Below, one piece after another: positions 54,702 through 63,999 of a stretch of 64,000 nt of DNA (its first letter is position 1; each line of letters starts with the position of its first letter). The stretch comes from Cognataquiflexum nitidum. GTDB lineage: Bacteria > Bacteroidota > Bacteroidia > Cytophagales > Cyclobacteriaceae. The notes beneath the pieces are model-generated. The model did no database searches, was not told the DNA's origin, and saw only the letters and a program-made list of their open reading frames with translations. A program made the translations under genes and the position numbers. The DNA is taken from positions 1-64,000 of the forward strand of contig NZ_JAKZAM010000011.1 of NCBI RefSeq assembly GCF_022538055.1, given 5' to 3'.

Positions 54702-55145
54702 TCAAGCTTCAGGCTCAGTTTCTTTGGCTCCTTCTGCGCTCTCTTCCTGATCTTCCAAAACTTCAGGAGCATGTTCGCGAATGATTTTGTACCAAGCAAC
54801 AAGTTTCTTGATGTCGGATGGATATACTTTTTCCTCGTCAAAATCAGGAAGCACGTGCTTCAAGAAAGCTTTGAGTTCGTCGGCATCCGCATCCGCATCC
54901 AATCCCACATCGCCTTTAAATTCCTTTTCGATACTCTTGAGGATATTTTCCAAAGGGGTAGCACCTTCTTCAGTCATGGTGTACATGGAAATTTCGGCAA
55001 GGACAGACACCCTGTGGTTAGCACCTGCTATGAGTTTGCCTTTTTTCTCGTCCATGGATTCTAGGATCACACCTCCACGTGAAGGCTTCAGGATTTTATA
55101 GAGACCCGGTTTGCCGGAGATAGTAGCGATTTCGTTGAATTTCAT
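54702..55145 (-). CDS. DUF5606 family protein
   Basis: 147 aa. MKFNEIATISGKPGLYKILK followed by SRGGVILESMDEKKGKLIAG is the conserved domain of this Bacteroidota family; the middle has an acidic DADADADELKAFLKHVLPDF region and the end is a disordered acidic tail. Cytoplasmic, function unknown. Confidence 0.9.
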   Translation of the reverse strand: MKFNEIATISGKPGLYKILKPSRGGVILESMDEKKGKLIAGANHRVSVLAEISMYTMTEEGATPLENILKSIEKEFKGDVGLDADADADELKAFLKHVLPDFDEEKVYPSDIKKLVAWYKIIREHAPEVLEDQEESAEGAKETEPEA

Positions 55146-55474
55146 TTTCTGCTTTGATTTAAAGGCTGCAAATATAGGAAGATATGATTATCAGCAATAA
55201 TTAGGCAATAATTTATAAGGATTGAGTTTGTTCTTTCTATGTAGGACTTCAGCATGTTTGATATTTATGGATATTGGATATTGATTGATATGATTTCCGA
55301 TTCAGAAGTGGGCTTTAGAACTTGAAGTGCCGCTTGATATTCTTTGACTCCTTTGGTATTTATTTCATATGACGAAAAACCATCAGTGATTTTAATCTTT
55401 AATTTTCTGTAAACGATTGCTTCGGACTCAATATCCCAATGTCAAATATCAATAAATATCCGTTTTCTGATTAA
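55146..55474. other. Gap between DUF5606 and engB, with an unassigned frame remnant
   Basis: No intact gene. On the minus strand a frame without start codon (about 55442 down to the TAA at 55265) reads IESEAIVYRKLKIKITDGF then SYEINTKGVKEYQAALQVLK. It may be the end of a lost gene; I cannot name it. Confidence 0.35.
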
Positions 55475-56083
55475 TCACTTTTTACCTTGATAATACTCCA
55501 TCACTTCACCTTCGATAAAAGAGACCAAATCCTCGCGGCCTTCTTTCTTTTCGGCGGAAGTGATAAAATATTGGGGTTCTTCACCAAAGATTTCGATGGC
55601 TTTGTCCAAGAACACACGGGCGTTGGCAGTGGACTTTTCGATTCCTTTTTTATCTGCTTTGGTAAAAACAAGTACAAAAGGAATCCCGTTTTCCCCACAC
55701 CATGTGATGAATTCAAGATCTATTTTCTGAGGATCAAGCCTACTGTCGATAAGCACAAAAATGGCCGCAAGGTTTTCCCTTTTGGTAAGGTAATTCCGAA
55801 TCATTTTCTCCCAAGTTGCTTTCATGGCTTTGCTCGCTACGGCAAATCCATATCCCGGCAAATCGACAATATACCATTTGTCGTCTATATGAAAGTGGTT
55901 GATCAGCTGGGTTTTTCCGGGTTTTTGGGAGGTTTTTGCCAAACCTTTGTGGTTGGTGAGCATATTGATCAAAGAGCTCTTGCCTACATTGGAGCGTCCG
56001 ATAAAGGCAAACTCGGGTTTATCCGGCGGTGGGCATTTGGTGTAATCAGAGTTGCTGGTTAGAAAGACCGCTTTTTTGATCAT
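55475..56083 (-). CDS. engB: Ribosome biogenesis GTP-binding protein EngB (YsxC/YihA)
   Basis: 202 aa from ATG (MIKKAVFLTSNSDYTKCP), which matches the family N terminus; a GTG six codons earlier is less likely. G1 GRSNVGKSSLIN, G3 DLPGYGFA, G4 VFTKADKKG and TSAEKKEGRE are all present. Acts in 50S assembly. Confidence 0.95.
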   Translation of the reverse strand: MIKKAVFLTSNSDYTKCPPPDKPEFAFIGRSNVGKSSLINMLTNHKGLAKTSQKPGKTQLINHFHIDDKWYIVDLPGYGFAVASKAMKATWEKMIRNYLTKRENLAAIFVLIDSRLDPQKIDLEFITWCGENGIPFVLVFTKADKKGIEKSTANARVFLDKAIEIFGEEPQYFITSAEKKEGREDLVSFIEGEVMEYYQGKK

Positions 56084-56123
56084 GGCGAAATTGTTTGCCA
56101 CAAATGTAAGCCATTTGGGTTAA

Positions 56124-56594
56124 AAATAGTCAAGACACCCACAAGAGCCATGATTGGGGAGATTTTCAAATCCCTGTCAAGATCATTTTAAGTTTTTAAA
56201 TTGGCGTTAACAGAAAAAGGCATGAGGGTTATTCCTCCGTCATTCTTAGTCCCCAACATTTAAAAAAATGTTCAGAAAAGGAATGACGGTTGGTCTTGCG
56301 TCATCTTGAATCCGAGGTACGAGGATGAAAGATCTCAGAAAAAAGAGACCCTTCGCTTCACTCAGGGTGACGACCAAGAGATTCACGTTATTGGTAACCG
56401 TAGCCTGCGAAGGTGAAGAATCTCAATTAACTAAGACCCTTCGCTTCACTCAGGGTGATGCCCCGCGAAATCTGTCTTTGGTAATCCAAATGAAATTAAA
56501 ATCCTTTGAAGGAATTGAAAAGGCATTAATTTCCAACAATTTTCGATTGCTCGGGTTTCCTTAGTAATATTGCAGCACATTTTGAAACACGTAC
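56124..56594. repeat. Intergenic region with short REP-like repeat
   Basis: The 24-bp stretch containing ACCCTTCGCTTCACTCAGGG occurs at 56347-56370 and 56435-56458, each inside a similar context (AGATCTC/AGAATCTC upstream). Its ends ACCCT/AGGGT form a short inverted repeat. The region lies between divergent engB and ubiE; the short frame 56325-56564 is a translation of the repeats and is not called. Confidence 0.65.
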
Positions 56595-57317
56595 ATGTCA
56601 GTAGTTCCATATAAAGACAAGCAGGAAGGCAAAAAAGAACAGGTTGCCGAAATGTTCAACAACATCAGCAAGAAATATGATTTTTTGAATCACCTGCTGA
56701 GCTTGGGTATAGATATCATCTGGAGAAAAAAAGCCATCAAACTATTAAAGAGGGACCAGCCAAAACTGATTTTGGACATTGCCACTGGCACAGGGGACTT
56801 TGCCATAGAGGCTTTGGCGCTTAATCCCGATAAAGTAATCGGTGTGGATATTTCTGCAGGGATGCTTGAAGAAGGCAAGAAGAAAATGAAGAAAAGAAAG
56901 CTCGACCATATCATCGACCTGCAGATGGGAGATTCGGAGAAGTTACTTTTCGAAGATAATAAGTTTGATGCTGTCATCGTTTCATTTGGAGTCAGGAACT
57001 TTGAAAACCTCGAAAAAGGGCTATCAGACATGTACAGGGTTTTGAAGCCGGGAGGAAAGACGGTGATCGTGGAATTTTCCAAACCCAAAAAATTTCCCAT
57101 GAAGCAAGGATATAACTTTTATTTCAAATATATTTTGCCTCAGATTGGAAAATTGGTGTCCAAAGACAACTCGGCCTATACTTATTTGCCGGAGTCAGTA
57201 CAAGCCTTTCCTGACGGAGATAATTTCCTTTCAGTATTGAAAAAAGTCGGATTTAAACAAACAAAATGCAAACCGCTCACTTTCGGAATCAGCTCAATTT
57301 ATATCGGAGAAAAATAA
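56595..57317 (+). CDS. ubiE: Demethylmenaquinone methyltransferase UbiE/MenG
   Basis: 240 aa. Family motifs: [48 protein letters not shown] and [15 protein letters not shown]. In Bacteroidota it methylates demethylmenaquinone. The next gene, porT, overlaps its 3' end by 52 nt, a linkage conserved in this phylum. Confidence 0.96.
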   Translation: MSVVPYKDKQEGKKEQVAEMFNNISKKYDFLNHLLSLGIDIIWRKKAIKLLKRDQPKLILDIATGTGDFAIEALALNPDKVIGVDISAGMLEEGKKKMKKRKLDHIIDLQMGDSEKLLFEDNKFDAVIVSFGVRNFENLEKGLSDMYRVLKPGGKTVIVEFSKPKKFPMKQGYNFYFKYILPQIGKLVSKDNSAYTYLPESVQAFPDGDNFLSVLKKVGFKQTKCKPLTFGISSIYIGEK

Positions 57318-58051
57318 CGCTCTCCATTTTTGGTGCACTTTTTCTGATTGCGGAAGCCAGTGGTCAATCCCGGTTTAACGAAATCAGCAAAGCTGGTCAG
57401 GATGAAAACTTCATATCCTACGGGTTTTTCCTTGCTGGACATTCAAATACCTGGAGGATGAAGTATTCCGATGCTTTTCTGGATCCTACCAATACTGACC
57501 TGAGGAGAATCCAAAGTATTGTTCCGGTGTATTCTGCAGGTTTTTCATTGGGTTTTTTGGTGACTGTCAGGTTGCACGATCAGCTTAATTTACTTTTCAC
57601 CCCAAAGGTTGGCTTTTACGAGTTTAGGACAGATGTTAATTTTTTTGAACCCAACACAGGAAACAGTAACTCAATCAATGAAATCACATTCAGAAGGGAT
57701 ACTTATATTAATGAAGCCACAATGGTGGAATTTCCCCTGATCTTCAAGTACAAAGCCCAACGCTTCAATAATACGAGGATGTTTTTTACAGGTGGAGGAT
57801 CGGCCATGTTTCGTACCAAAGACCAGGAAGAAGCAAACATCGAAGATTTGGTCACCTCCGGGAGGGATTTTACTGTAGATTTTGGAATGGGTTTCGACTT
57901 GTATTTCAAATTTTTCAAATTTTCTCCTGAAGTCCGTTTTTCCCATGGTTTGTTGGATGTCTATAGACCGGAAGAGTCCAATCCTGCATTCAGAGACGCC
58001 ATTTCCCAAATCAGAAGGAAATCGATCACCCTTTATCTGAATTTTCAATAG
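57266..58051 (+). CDS. porT: Type IX secretion outer-membrane protein PorT
   Basis: 261 aa. The start lies inside ubiE, in another frame; the signal segment [19 protein letters not shown] follows a basic leader. The mature protein is a small beta-barrel (porin family PorT/outer membrane beta-barrel_2): [54 protein letters not shown], and SITLYLNFQ at the end. PorT/SprT is needed for T9SS secretion and gliding; its place right after ubiE supports the call. Confidence 0.88.
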   Translation: MQTAHFRNQLNLYRRKITLSIFGALFLIAEASGQSRFNEISKAGQDENFISYGFFLAGHSNTWRMKYSDAFLDPTNTDLRRIQSIVPVYSAGFSLGFLVTVRLHDQLNLLFTPKVGFYEFRTDVNFFEPNTGNSNSINEITFRRDTYINEATMVEFPLIFKYKAQRFNNTRMFFTGGGSAMFRTKDQEEANIEDLVTSGRDFTVDFGMGFDLYFKFFKFSPEVRFSHGLLDVYRPEESNPAFRDAISQIRRKSITLYLNFQ

Positions 58052-58433
58052 TTTTTTTGACCATAGTCGACAGGCCATGGCCGCTTCATTTGATATTCAA
58101 TCCGGGCTTTAAATGGGTAGGGGTCAAAAAGTAAGTATACATTTTCAAAGCCAAGTTTTTAAATAATCCCATTAGTTGTCAATTTTTTATTTTAAGAAAT
58201 CATCGGTAATCTGACATCGGTCTTTTTACCTCTTACATTTAACTTTTCAACCCTTACCTTTGAATACTGCCCACTGAACTCCACCTCTAACCATTTACAT
58301 TCAAAACCTCCGACAACTGCGAACTGAAAAACTTCCCCCTGAAAAACTTCCCACAAAACCCTAACCAAGTCCATTTTTTTCCTTTCATAGATTCCTTATT
58401 TTATTCCATGTCAATAATTTTTAGATTCAGGCT
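58052..58433. other. Non-coding gap between porT and SDR gene
   Basis: About 380 bp with low-complexity stretches (runs such as CTTACCTTTGAATACTGCCC), no gene and no clear terminator. Confidence 0.55.
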
Positions 58434-59192
58434 ATGGAAAGGAAAATTGCGTGCATTACCGGTGCTACTTCAGGAATAGGAAAAGCCACAGCCATTGCCT
58501 TGGCGGGACTTGGCTATGCCATCATCGCAACGGGAAGGCGTAAAGAACGCTTGGAAGATCTTGCCAACGAACTACCGTCAGGTACAGATTTATTGACACT
58601 TTGCTTTGATGTAAGGGAAAAGGAAGCAGCCCAAAAGACTTTGGGCAACCTTCCAAAAGAATGGCAGGATATAGATATTCTGGTGAACAATGCCGGGAAT
58701 GCCCATGGACTTGATCCTATCCAAAGCGGTAGTCTCGAAGATTGGGATGCCATGATGGACATCAATGTAAAGGGATTGTTGTATGTTTCGAAAATAATCA
58801 TGCCAGGTATGATTGCCAGAAAATCCGGCATAATCGTCAATATCGGTTCCATAGCAGGGAAAGAAGTCTATCCAAACGGCAATGTCTACTGTGCTTCCAA
58901 GCATGCTGTGGATGCCATTACCCAAGGAATGCGTATGGACTTGAACCCATTTGGGATCAAAGTGATAGGCATTCATCCCGGCTTGGTGGAGACAGAGTTT
59001 TCAATGGTCAGATTCAAAGGAGATGCTGAGCGCTCCAAAAAAGTTTATCAGGGATTCCAGCCCTTGACTCCGGAAGATATCGCCGAGACAATTGCCTTTG
59101 CAGTCAGTAGGCCCGCACATGTGGTTTTGGCTGATATTGTGATGCTTCCTACAGCCCAGGCCTCAGCCACTGTCATCAACAAAAAACTTTAA
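58434..59192 (+). CDS. SDR-family NAD(P)-dependent oxidoreductase (YdfG-like)
   Basis: 252 aa. TGATSGIGKATA cofactor loop, NNAGNAHG, IVNIGSIAGKEVYPNG, and the YCASKHAV catalytic Tyr/Lys. Closest in style to YdfG/3-hydroxy acid dehydrogenases. It precedes the dipeptidase gene by 12 bp, a probable two-gene operon. Confidence 0.92.
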   Translation: MERKIACITGATSGIGKATAIALAGLGYAIIATGRRKERLEDLANELPSGTDLLTLCFDVREKEAAQKTLGNLPKEWQDIDILVNNAGNAHGLDPIQSGSLEDWDAMMDINVKGLLYVSKIIMPGMIARKSGIIVNIGSIAGKEVYPNGNVYCASKHAVDAITQGMRMDLNPFGIKVIGIHPGLVETEFSMVRFKGDAERSKKVYQGFQPLTPEDIAETIAFAVSRPAHVVLADIVMLPTAQASATVINKKL

Positions 59193-59204
59193 AATAAATC
59201 TTCA

Positions 59205-59957
59205 TTGAAATATCTATCCAACATATTCTTCCTACTAATTTTACTCGGTTGCGAGTCCAAGATCAATGAACAAACTTCCAACGGGGTGGAAATCGATGAC
59301 TTGGTTTCTATCGGAGACGAACAGTTTAAGATCAAATATGAGGTCAGTGAATTGGAACAGAAAATCATCGATGCCGGCTTGGTGGATGTGGAGGTTGTGA
59401 TTCCGGGGATTTTTGTGGATTTGAAATATTCAACGACTGATAATTTCTTTGGGAAAGATGTATATGGTGATTTGACGAGATGCTATGTGCAGCCTGAAGT
59501 CGCCGAAATGCTCAAAAAAGCCCATGAAAAACTGAAAGAATTACACCCTGATTTGACGTTTTTGGTTTTTGATGGCGTCCGGCCCCAAAGCGTGCAACAG
59601 ATACTTTGGGATGAGTTGGACAAACCCGATAGCGTCAAACCACTTTATGTAGCCGACCCTAAAGTCGGTGGTCTGCACAATTTTGGAGTGGCTGTGGACT
59701 TGACTTTGGCATTTCAAGAAAATGGGAAAGCCTTGGACATGGGGACGCCTTTTGATTTCTTTGGCTACCCTGCTTATCCTGACAGGGAAGCCCAGATGCT
59801 GTTGGAAGGGAACATTACCAAAGAACATATCCTCAACAGGGAAATACTAAGAATGGCTATGAAGCATGGAGGATTTACAGGCATCGGCTCCGAATGGTGG
59901 CATTTTAATGCATTTTCCAGAAAGGAAGCAGGGGAAAAATATGAGATGGTGAAGTAG
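59205..59957 (+). CDS. VanX/DdpX-like D-Ala-D-Ala dipeptidase, lipoprotein
   Basis: 250 aa starting at TTG; the lipoprotein signal KYLSNIFFLLILLGC begins at once and no ATG is nearby in frame. M15D peptidase motifs: IPGIFVDLKYSTTDNFFG, VFDGVRPQSVQ, the zinc motif GGLHNFGVAVDLTL (HxxxxxxD), and EWWHFNAF with the catalytic Glu and zinc His. Likely trims or recycles D-Ala-D-Ala in the periplasm; nothing here links it to vancomycin resistance genes. Confidence 0.9.
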   Translation: MKYLSNIFFLLILLGCESKINEQTSNGVEIDDLVSIGDEQFKIKYEVSELEQKIIDAGLVDVEVVIPGIFVDLKYSTTDNFFGKDVYGDLTRCYVQPEVAEMLKKAHEKLKELHPDLTFLVFDGVRPQSVQQILWDELDKPDSVKPLYVADPKVGGLHNFGVAVDLTLAFQENGKALDMGTPFDFFGYPAYPDREAQMLLEGNITKEHILNREILRMAMKHGGFTGIGSEWWHFNAFSRKEAGEKYEMVK

Positions 59958-60090
59958 AAGTTAGAAAGTTAAAAAATTGAAAGGTTGGAAAGTTGCCATG
60001 CCTCCAAAATCTTGTTTCTTGCTTCTCGGCTCTAATCTCTCGCTTCTCAACACTTGATACTAAATACTTGCTACTTGATACTATAAAAAC

Positions 60091-60846
60091 ATGAACCTAA
60101 AAACCTACCTATCCTCCCTACTGCTCGTCTGCGTCATGATGCTGGGCTTGAGCTTGGAAACATTTGCGCAAAGCAATCCCCAATTCCGTGTCTTGGTTTT
60201 CAGCCGGACAAAAGGATTCCGCCACCAATCGATCCCCGATGGTGTTGTCGCGCTGAAAAAACTAGCTAGAGACCAGATATTTGATATTTTCACCACGGAG
60301 GATGAAAGCTTCATCACCGACAAAAACCTAGAGCGTTTTGATGTCATCGTCATGATGAGCACCACTGGGACGATTTTCAATGATGAGCAAAAAGCCGTTA
60401 TCCAACGTTTTGTCCAAGCAGGAAAAGGAATAGTTGGTATCCACAGTGCCACAGATACAGAATACCAATGGCCGTGGTATACGAAGCTTATTGGGGCTCA
60501 GTTTTTGAACCATCCGCATCAACAGACTTTGAAACTGAATGTGGTCGACCGTCAACATCCGGCAACTTACCACCTCCCGGAAAAATGGGTTTGGTCAGAT
60601 GAGATTTATGCTTTCAAAAATTTCAACCCTGACGTAAAAGTCCTGATTACAGCCGACGAAAGAACCTATGATCCCAAAAACGGTATGGGAGAATTTCACC
60701 CGATGTCCTGGACCAATGAATATGATGGGGGAAGGATGTTCTACACCGCCATGGGCCATACAGACTGGGCATTTTTAGATGATGACTTCCTCAAGCATAT
60801 CTATGGGGGAATCTGGTGGGCGGCCAAAGGATTCCCAATAGATTAA
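60091..60846 (+). CDS. Secreted ThuA-domain protein
   Basis: 251 aa with a signal peptide (ends near LETFAQS). ThuA/trehalose-utilisation-like fold: FRVLVFSRTKGFRHQSIPDG, VVMMSTTGTIFNDEQK, GIVGIHSATDTEYQWPWY, FHPMSWTNEYDGGRMFY and TAMGHTDWAF. A class I glutamine-amidotransferase-like fold without the catalytic Cys; often attached to sugar oxidoreductase systems. Preceded by a low-complexity intergenic stretch and followed by a strong terminator. Confidence 0.9.
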   Translation: MNLKTYLSSLLLVCVMMLGLSLETFAQSNPQFRVLVFSRTKGFRHQSIPDGVVALKKLARDQIFDIFTTEDESFITDKNLERFDVIVMMSTTGTIFNDEQKAVIQRFVQAGKGIVGIHSATDTEYQWPWYTKLIGAQFLNHPHQQTLKLNVVDRQHPATYHLPEKWVWSDEIYAFKNFNPDVKVLITADERTYDPKNGMGEFHPMSWTNEYDGGRMFYTAMGHTDWAFLDDDFLKHIYGGIWWAAKGFPID

Positions 60847-60870
60847 TACCTTATATTTCATCTCCTTAAA

Positions 60871-60902
60871 AAAAGGCAGGTTTGGAAAACCTGCCTTTTT
60901 TT
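60871..60902 (+). terminator. Rho-independent terminator after ThuA gene
   Basis: Stem AGGCAGGTT / AACCTGCCT with a short loop, flanked by A run and a run of seven T. Confidence 0.9.
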
Positions 60903-61071
60903 AATTCATTTTTTGGGAAAATACTTTCTAAAAAAACCACCTGATACCGATCCAATATTTCCACTTTATTTCAATTTATATCTACCATATTTCCATTTAA
61001 ATCTAATCTTCCCAAAAATTCTTCGAGAACTTTGTCATATAATCTTAACTTTTTGAAACAAAGGAGTACAA

Positions 61072-61554
61072 ATGAAAAAACACTGGCTCGAAACCATACT
61101 CAAAGAACTTCATTCCGAAGCTTACCATTGGTCGCGGCAGTGTTGCTCATTTGATGAAGATCGGGCCAAAGATGTCCTGCAGCTTGTGTACCTGAAAATA
61201 CTGGAAGGCAAAGCTGTCTATAAGGAAAAGTCCCAAGTCAAAACCTGGCTGTTTTCAGTCATCAGGTTTACGGCCTACGAAGAAATCAAAAAGGAAGGAA
61301 GAAACGCTTCTTTGGACAACCTTCCAGAAATGGCTTATGAAAATGATCCTCCTGAAAATGATTCCCATGAGGCCTTGCTGCAGGCGCTTCCGGAACGGCA
61401 AAAGGAAGTGTTGCTGATGGTATTCTACCACGACATGACTTTGGAGCAATGTGCCGAAGTGATGCAGCTACATATCGGCACGGTGCGGACCCATTATGAC
61501 AGGGGAAAGAAAAAATTGAAAGAGTGGATTGAAAAAACAAGAATCGAAAAGTGA
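61072..61554 (+). CDS. ECF-type RNA polymerase sigma factor
   Basis: 160 aa. Region 2 is visible in DRAKDVLQLVYLKILEG and KTWLFSVIRFTAYEEIKK, region 4 in LPERQKEVLLMVFYHDMTLE and LHIGTVRTHYDRGKKKLKEW. An unusually good Shine-Dalgarno AAGGAG (61061-61066) sits 5 nt before the ATG. Its stop overlaps the next start (TGATG), so it is coupled to a small membrane protein, the likely anti-sigma factor. Confidence 0.92.
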   Translation: MKKHWLETILKELHSEAYHWSRQCCSFDEDRAKDVLQLVYLKILEGKAVYKEKSQVKTWLFSVIRFTAYEEIKKEGRNASLDNLPEMAYENDPPENDSHEALLQALPERQKEVLLMVFYHDMTLEQCAEVMQLHIGTVRTHYDRGKKKLKEWIEKTRIEK

Positions 61555-61874
61555 TGAGAAACGAAACCGATAAAGAATTACAAAGCTTCTTTGATCAATT
61601 AAAGGAGAATGATCGGGGTATTCAAATTCCCGCTTTTCCGGAAGTAATAAAACCAAGAAGTATCAATTGGTGGATTCCAATGGGGATCGCTGCTTCTTTG
61701 GCTTTGGGGTTTTTCCTATGGCCCCAGCAAAAACAGGAACTTAATCTTCCGGCTGAGGTAATCATAATCACGCTTGAAAAAGATGAAAATAACAACCAAC
61801 AAATCCTGATCGAAGAAAAGACATATCTGGAAACTTGGGAATCTCCAACGGCTTCCCTTTTGACCGAATACTAA
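61554..61874 (+). CDS. Small single-pass membrane protein, probable anti-sigma factor
   Basis: 106 aa from the ATG overlapping the sigma stop. Cytoplasmic N terminus about 38 aa (ETDKELQSFFDQLKENDRG), one membrane segment (NWWIPMGIAASLALGFFLW), and a short periplasmic tail. Topology and position fit an anti-sigma factor, though no ZAS zinc motif is present and no family was recognised. Confidence 0.72.
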   Translation: MRNETDKELQSFFDQLKENDRGIQIPAFPEVIKPRSINWWIPMGIAASLALGFFLWPQQKQELNLPAEVIIITLEKDENNNQQILIEEKTYLETWESPTASLLTEY

Positions 61875-61896
61875 ACCAACAATAAATTATAAAACC

Positions 61897-62694
61897 ATGA
61901 AAAAAAACATCCTTTTCCTACTTCTATTCCTCACTATAGGCTTGGCAAATGCCCAGGACATGTTTCAGGAATACCTGTTCTCTGCCGATATCGTCATGAA
62001 AAACAGGGATAAAATTTCCCTTTCTGATGCCCAAGCCGAGAAAATCAAAAAAATCCACAGTACCAATGCCGCCGACTTCAGTACACTCAAATGGGATTTG
62101 GATGCGGCCACTGAAAAGCTGAAAAAACTGTTAGCAACATCCAAACCTGATGCGGTAGCTGTTTCCAAACAGATGGATGTTGTTTTGGACATAGAAAATC
62201 GCTTGAAGAAAAAGCAGCTCAGTACATTGGTGGCCATAAAAAATGAGCTGACAGAAAACCAACAAGCTTCTTTGAATGGATCCAAAAATTGGATGTTATA
62301 TGCTTCTCCGGCAAAGATTCCATCTACATTTCAAAGCACAAGTCCACAATTCAGAGTTGGTACAGGGCCAATAGATTCTGATGGCAGCTTTGCACAAGAA
62401 CGTGTAAATGGCATAACTGTCACACCTAACTCCTCAGACTCATACGTTATAAACTCAGATCCAAAGTCTAAGATTTATCTCCAAATGGATCCAAAATCTA
62501 AAGGGGATAAACCGGTATACTACCTAAAAACGAAAAATGGATTGGAGGAATTTTTCGATTTTGATAATATCAACCCTGATAATATTCAAAGTATTGAAGT
62601 CCTAAAGGGTGAAACAGCAACAATTAAACTAGGTGATAAAGCCAAAAACGGAGCAATCATTATCACCTTAAAAAAAGACAAGCAGGAGGAGTAG
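61897..62694 (+). CDS. Periplasmic Spy/CpxP-like protein with TonB-plug-like C-terminal tail
   Basis: 265 aa with a signal peptide (ends near LANAQD). Residues about 25-135 are helical with a Spy/CpxP style LTENQQASL motif and repeated Lys-rich helices. After a Ser/Pro-rich linker, the last 45 residues (NIQSIEVLKGETATIKLGDK then GAIIITLKK) look like the end of a TonB receptor plug domain, a module also seen in other Bacteroidota envelope proteins. Probable output of the sigma/anti-sigma pair, a stress chaperone or signal transmitter. Confidence 0.75.
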   Translation: MKKNILFLLLFLTIGLANAQDMFQEYLFSADIVMKNRDKISLSDAQAEKIKKIHSTNAADFSTLKWDLDAATEKLKKLLATSKPDAVAVSKQMDVVLDIENRLKKKQLSTLVAIKNELTENQQASLNGSKNWMLYASPAKIPSTFQSTSPQFRVGTGPIDSDGSFAQERVNGITVTPNSSDSYVINSDPKSKIYLQMDPKSKGDKPVYYLKTKNGLEEFFDFDNINPDNIQSIEVLKGETATIKLGDKAKNGAIIITLKKDKQEE

Positions 62695-62707
62695 GAGAAG
62701 TGAAACT

Positions 62708-62756
62708 GAATAGACCTTTGAGGTTTTTTCAAACCTCGAAGGTCTATTCTTTTTTA
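62708..62756 (+). terminator. Terminator after ECF sigma operon
   Basis: Long stem GAATAGACCTTTGAGGTTT / AAACCTCGAAGGTCTATTC with a 4-nt loop and T run. Confidence 0.9.
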
Positions 62757-62766
62757 AATTAATCCC

Positions 62767-62799
62767 AAAACCCTCGAGGTCGAAAAGACCTCAAGGGTT
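62767..62799 (-). terminator. Hairpin overlapping stop of DUF885 gene
   Basis: On the minus strand AACCCTTGAGGTC / GACCTCGAGGGTT (one mismatch), then TTTTGGG. The stem includes the stop codon of the DUF885 gene. Confidence 0.65.
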
Positions 62800-63999
62800 C
62801 AAAAACCTCCAGTTACTCTTAAAATTCCTTGGAAGATTTTCTTCCTTCATCCTTGCTCGGAGGAGTTCGATAGGCATGTAGTTTTGGCTGATAAAGAAAT
62901 CATGGAATTGCTTTTCGGTCATTTTTCCCGAGGCCAACATCTCGTTTTTCAAAGCATAGACCTGTAATCCCCCGATCATATACGCCAACTGGTACAGTGG
63001 GCCATAACTTCCTTCAAATGACCTTCTGACTTCCGCTTCTGCATTGGCCCGCTCGTGACCGACTTTGTCCACTAGGAAATCGATGCATTGCTGTGGTGTC
63101 CATTTGCCAAGGTGGTAATTGAGCGAAAAGACAATCCTTGCCGCCCGGTGCATTCTCCAAAACAACATGCCTACTTTGTCTTCGGCATTTCTTGGGAAAT
63201 TCTTGTCCCAAAGGTTAAACTCCCAATACAAAGTCCATCCCTCTACCCAAAAGGGCGTATTGAACATCCTTCGGTGAGGGAAATGGCGCTGATTCATGAA
63301 TTGCTGCATGTGGTGTCCGGGAATCAGTTCATGCTGTACTGTTGCCCTGGAGAAGTGGGGATTGTTTCCGCGCATGCTCATCATTTTGTCGGCATGGGAC
63401 ATTTCGGACGTGGGATAGGAGATGATGATCGTCTCCCCACCCAAAAAGAAGGGACTGACTTTTTGCCTTTCTGCCGACATCATAGAAGTCCGCCAGGTTT
63501 CTTTGGCCATTTCTGGAATGGTCATCAAGTCTCTTTCCTCCAAAAAGGTGATCGCTTCCTCTGCCATTTCGGTGACCATCTGCGGCCATTCTCCGGCAGG
63601 AACGTAGGTATTTTTCACTTTCTCCAAAGCGGCTTTCCAGTCGTTGCCAAATCCCATTTCCTGCGAGGCTTTTAACATTTCGCGTTCACACCAGGCATAT
63701 TGCTTTTCCCCTTCTGCCAAAAGTTCTTCCGCAGTATAGGGAATCATGTTGTAAGCGAGTTCCTTTTCGATGGCTACTTTTCCCACCACTTTGCCGATGA
63801 TTCCCGAACCGTCATCCTTGACCACGGTATTTTCAAAGTGGTTTTTCAAAAATTCCCCATAGGCTTTTAAGCTTTTGTTCATACTAGCCATGGGTTCCTT
63901 CATCCACCAAGTGAATTCAGGGTCATAGTCAAAGTAGAATTTGTAAGCTTCTTCTGTACTTTTTCTCATCGCCTCTACTACTTGGGAAGCAAGTTCCGC
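62791..63999 (-). CDS. DUF885 family metallopeptidase-like protein (5' end outside window)
   Basis: At least 402 residues; the frame stays open to the window edge (AELASQVVEAMRK precedes the first internal Met), so the true start lies beyond 64000. The zinc-peptidase-like motif QHELIPGHHMQQ and GWTLYWEFNLWDK are typical of DUF885, as are QMVTEMAEEAITFLEERDL and VGHERANAEAEVRRSFEG. Probably a secreted or periplasmic peptidase; activity of the family is not well established. Full-length members are about 550-600 aa. Confidence 0.88.
   Translation of the reverse strand, partial: AELASQVVEAMRKSTEEAYKFYFDYDPEFTWWMKEPMASMNKSLKAYGEFLKNHFENTVVKDDGSGIIGKVVGKVAIEKELAYNMIPYTAEELLAEGEKQYAWCEREMLKASQEMGFGNDWKAALEKVKNTYVPAGEWPQMVTEMAEEAITFLEERDLMTIPEMAKETWRTSMMSAERQKVSPFFLGGETIIISYPTSEMSHADKMMSMRGNNPHFSRATVQHELIPGHHMQQFMNQRHFPHRRMFNTPFWVEGWTLYWEFNLWDKNFPRNAEDKVGMLFWRMHRAARIVFSLNYHLGKWTPQQCIDFLVDKVGHERANAEAEVRRSFEGSYGPLYQLAYMIGGLQVYALKNEMLASGKMTEKQFHDFFISQNYMPIELLRARMKEENLPRNFKSNWRFLNP

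Noticed and set aside
56325..56564. 79-aa frame upstream of ubiE
   Set aside because: It reads through both copies of the short REP-like repeat (KRPFASLRVTTK and TKTLRFTQGDA style translations), which is typical of repeat-derived false frames.
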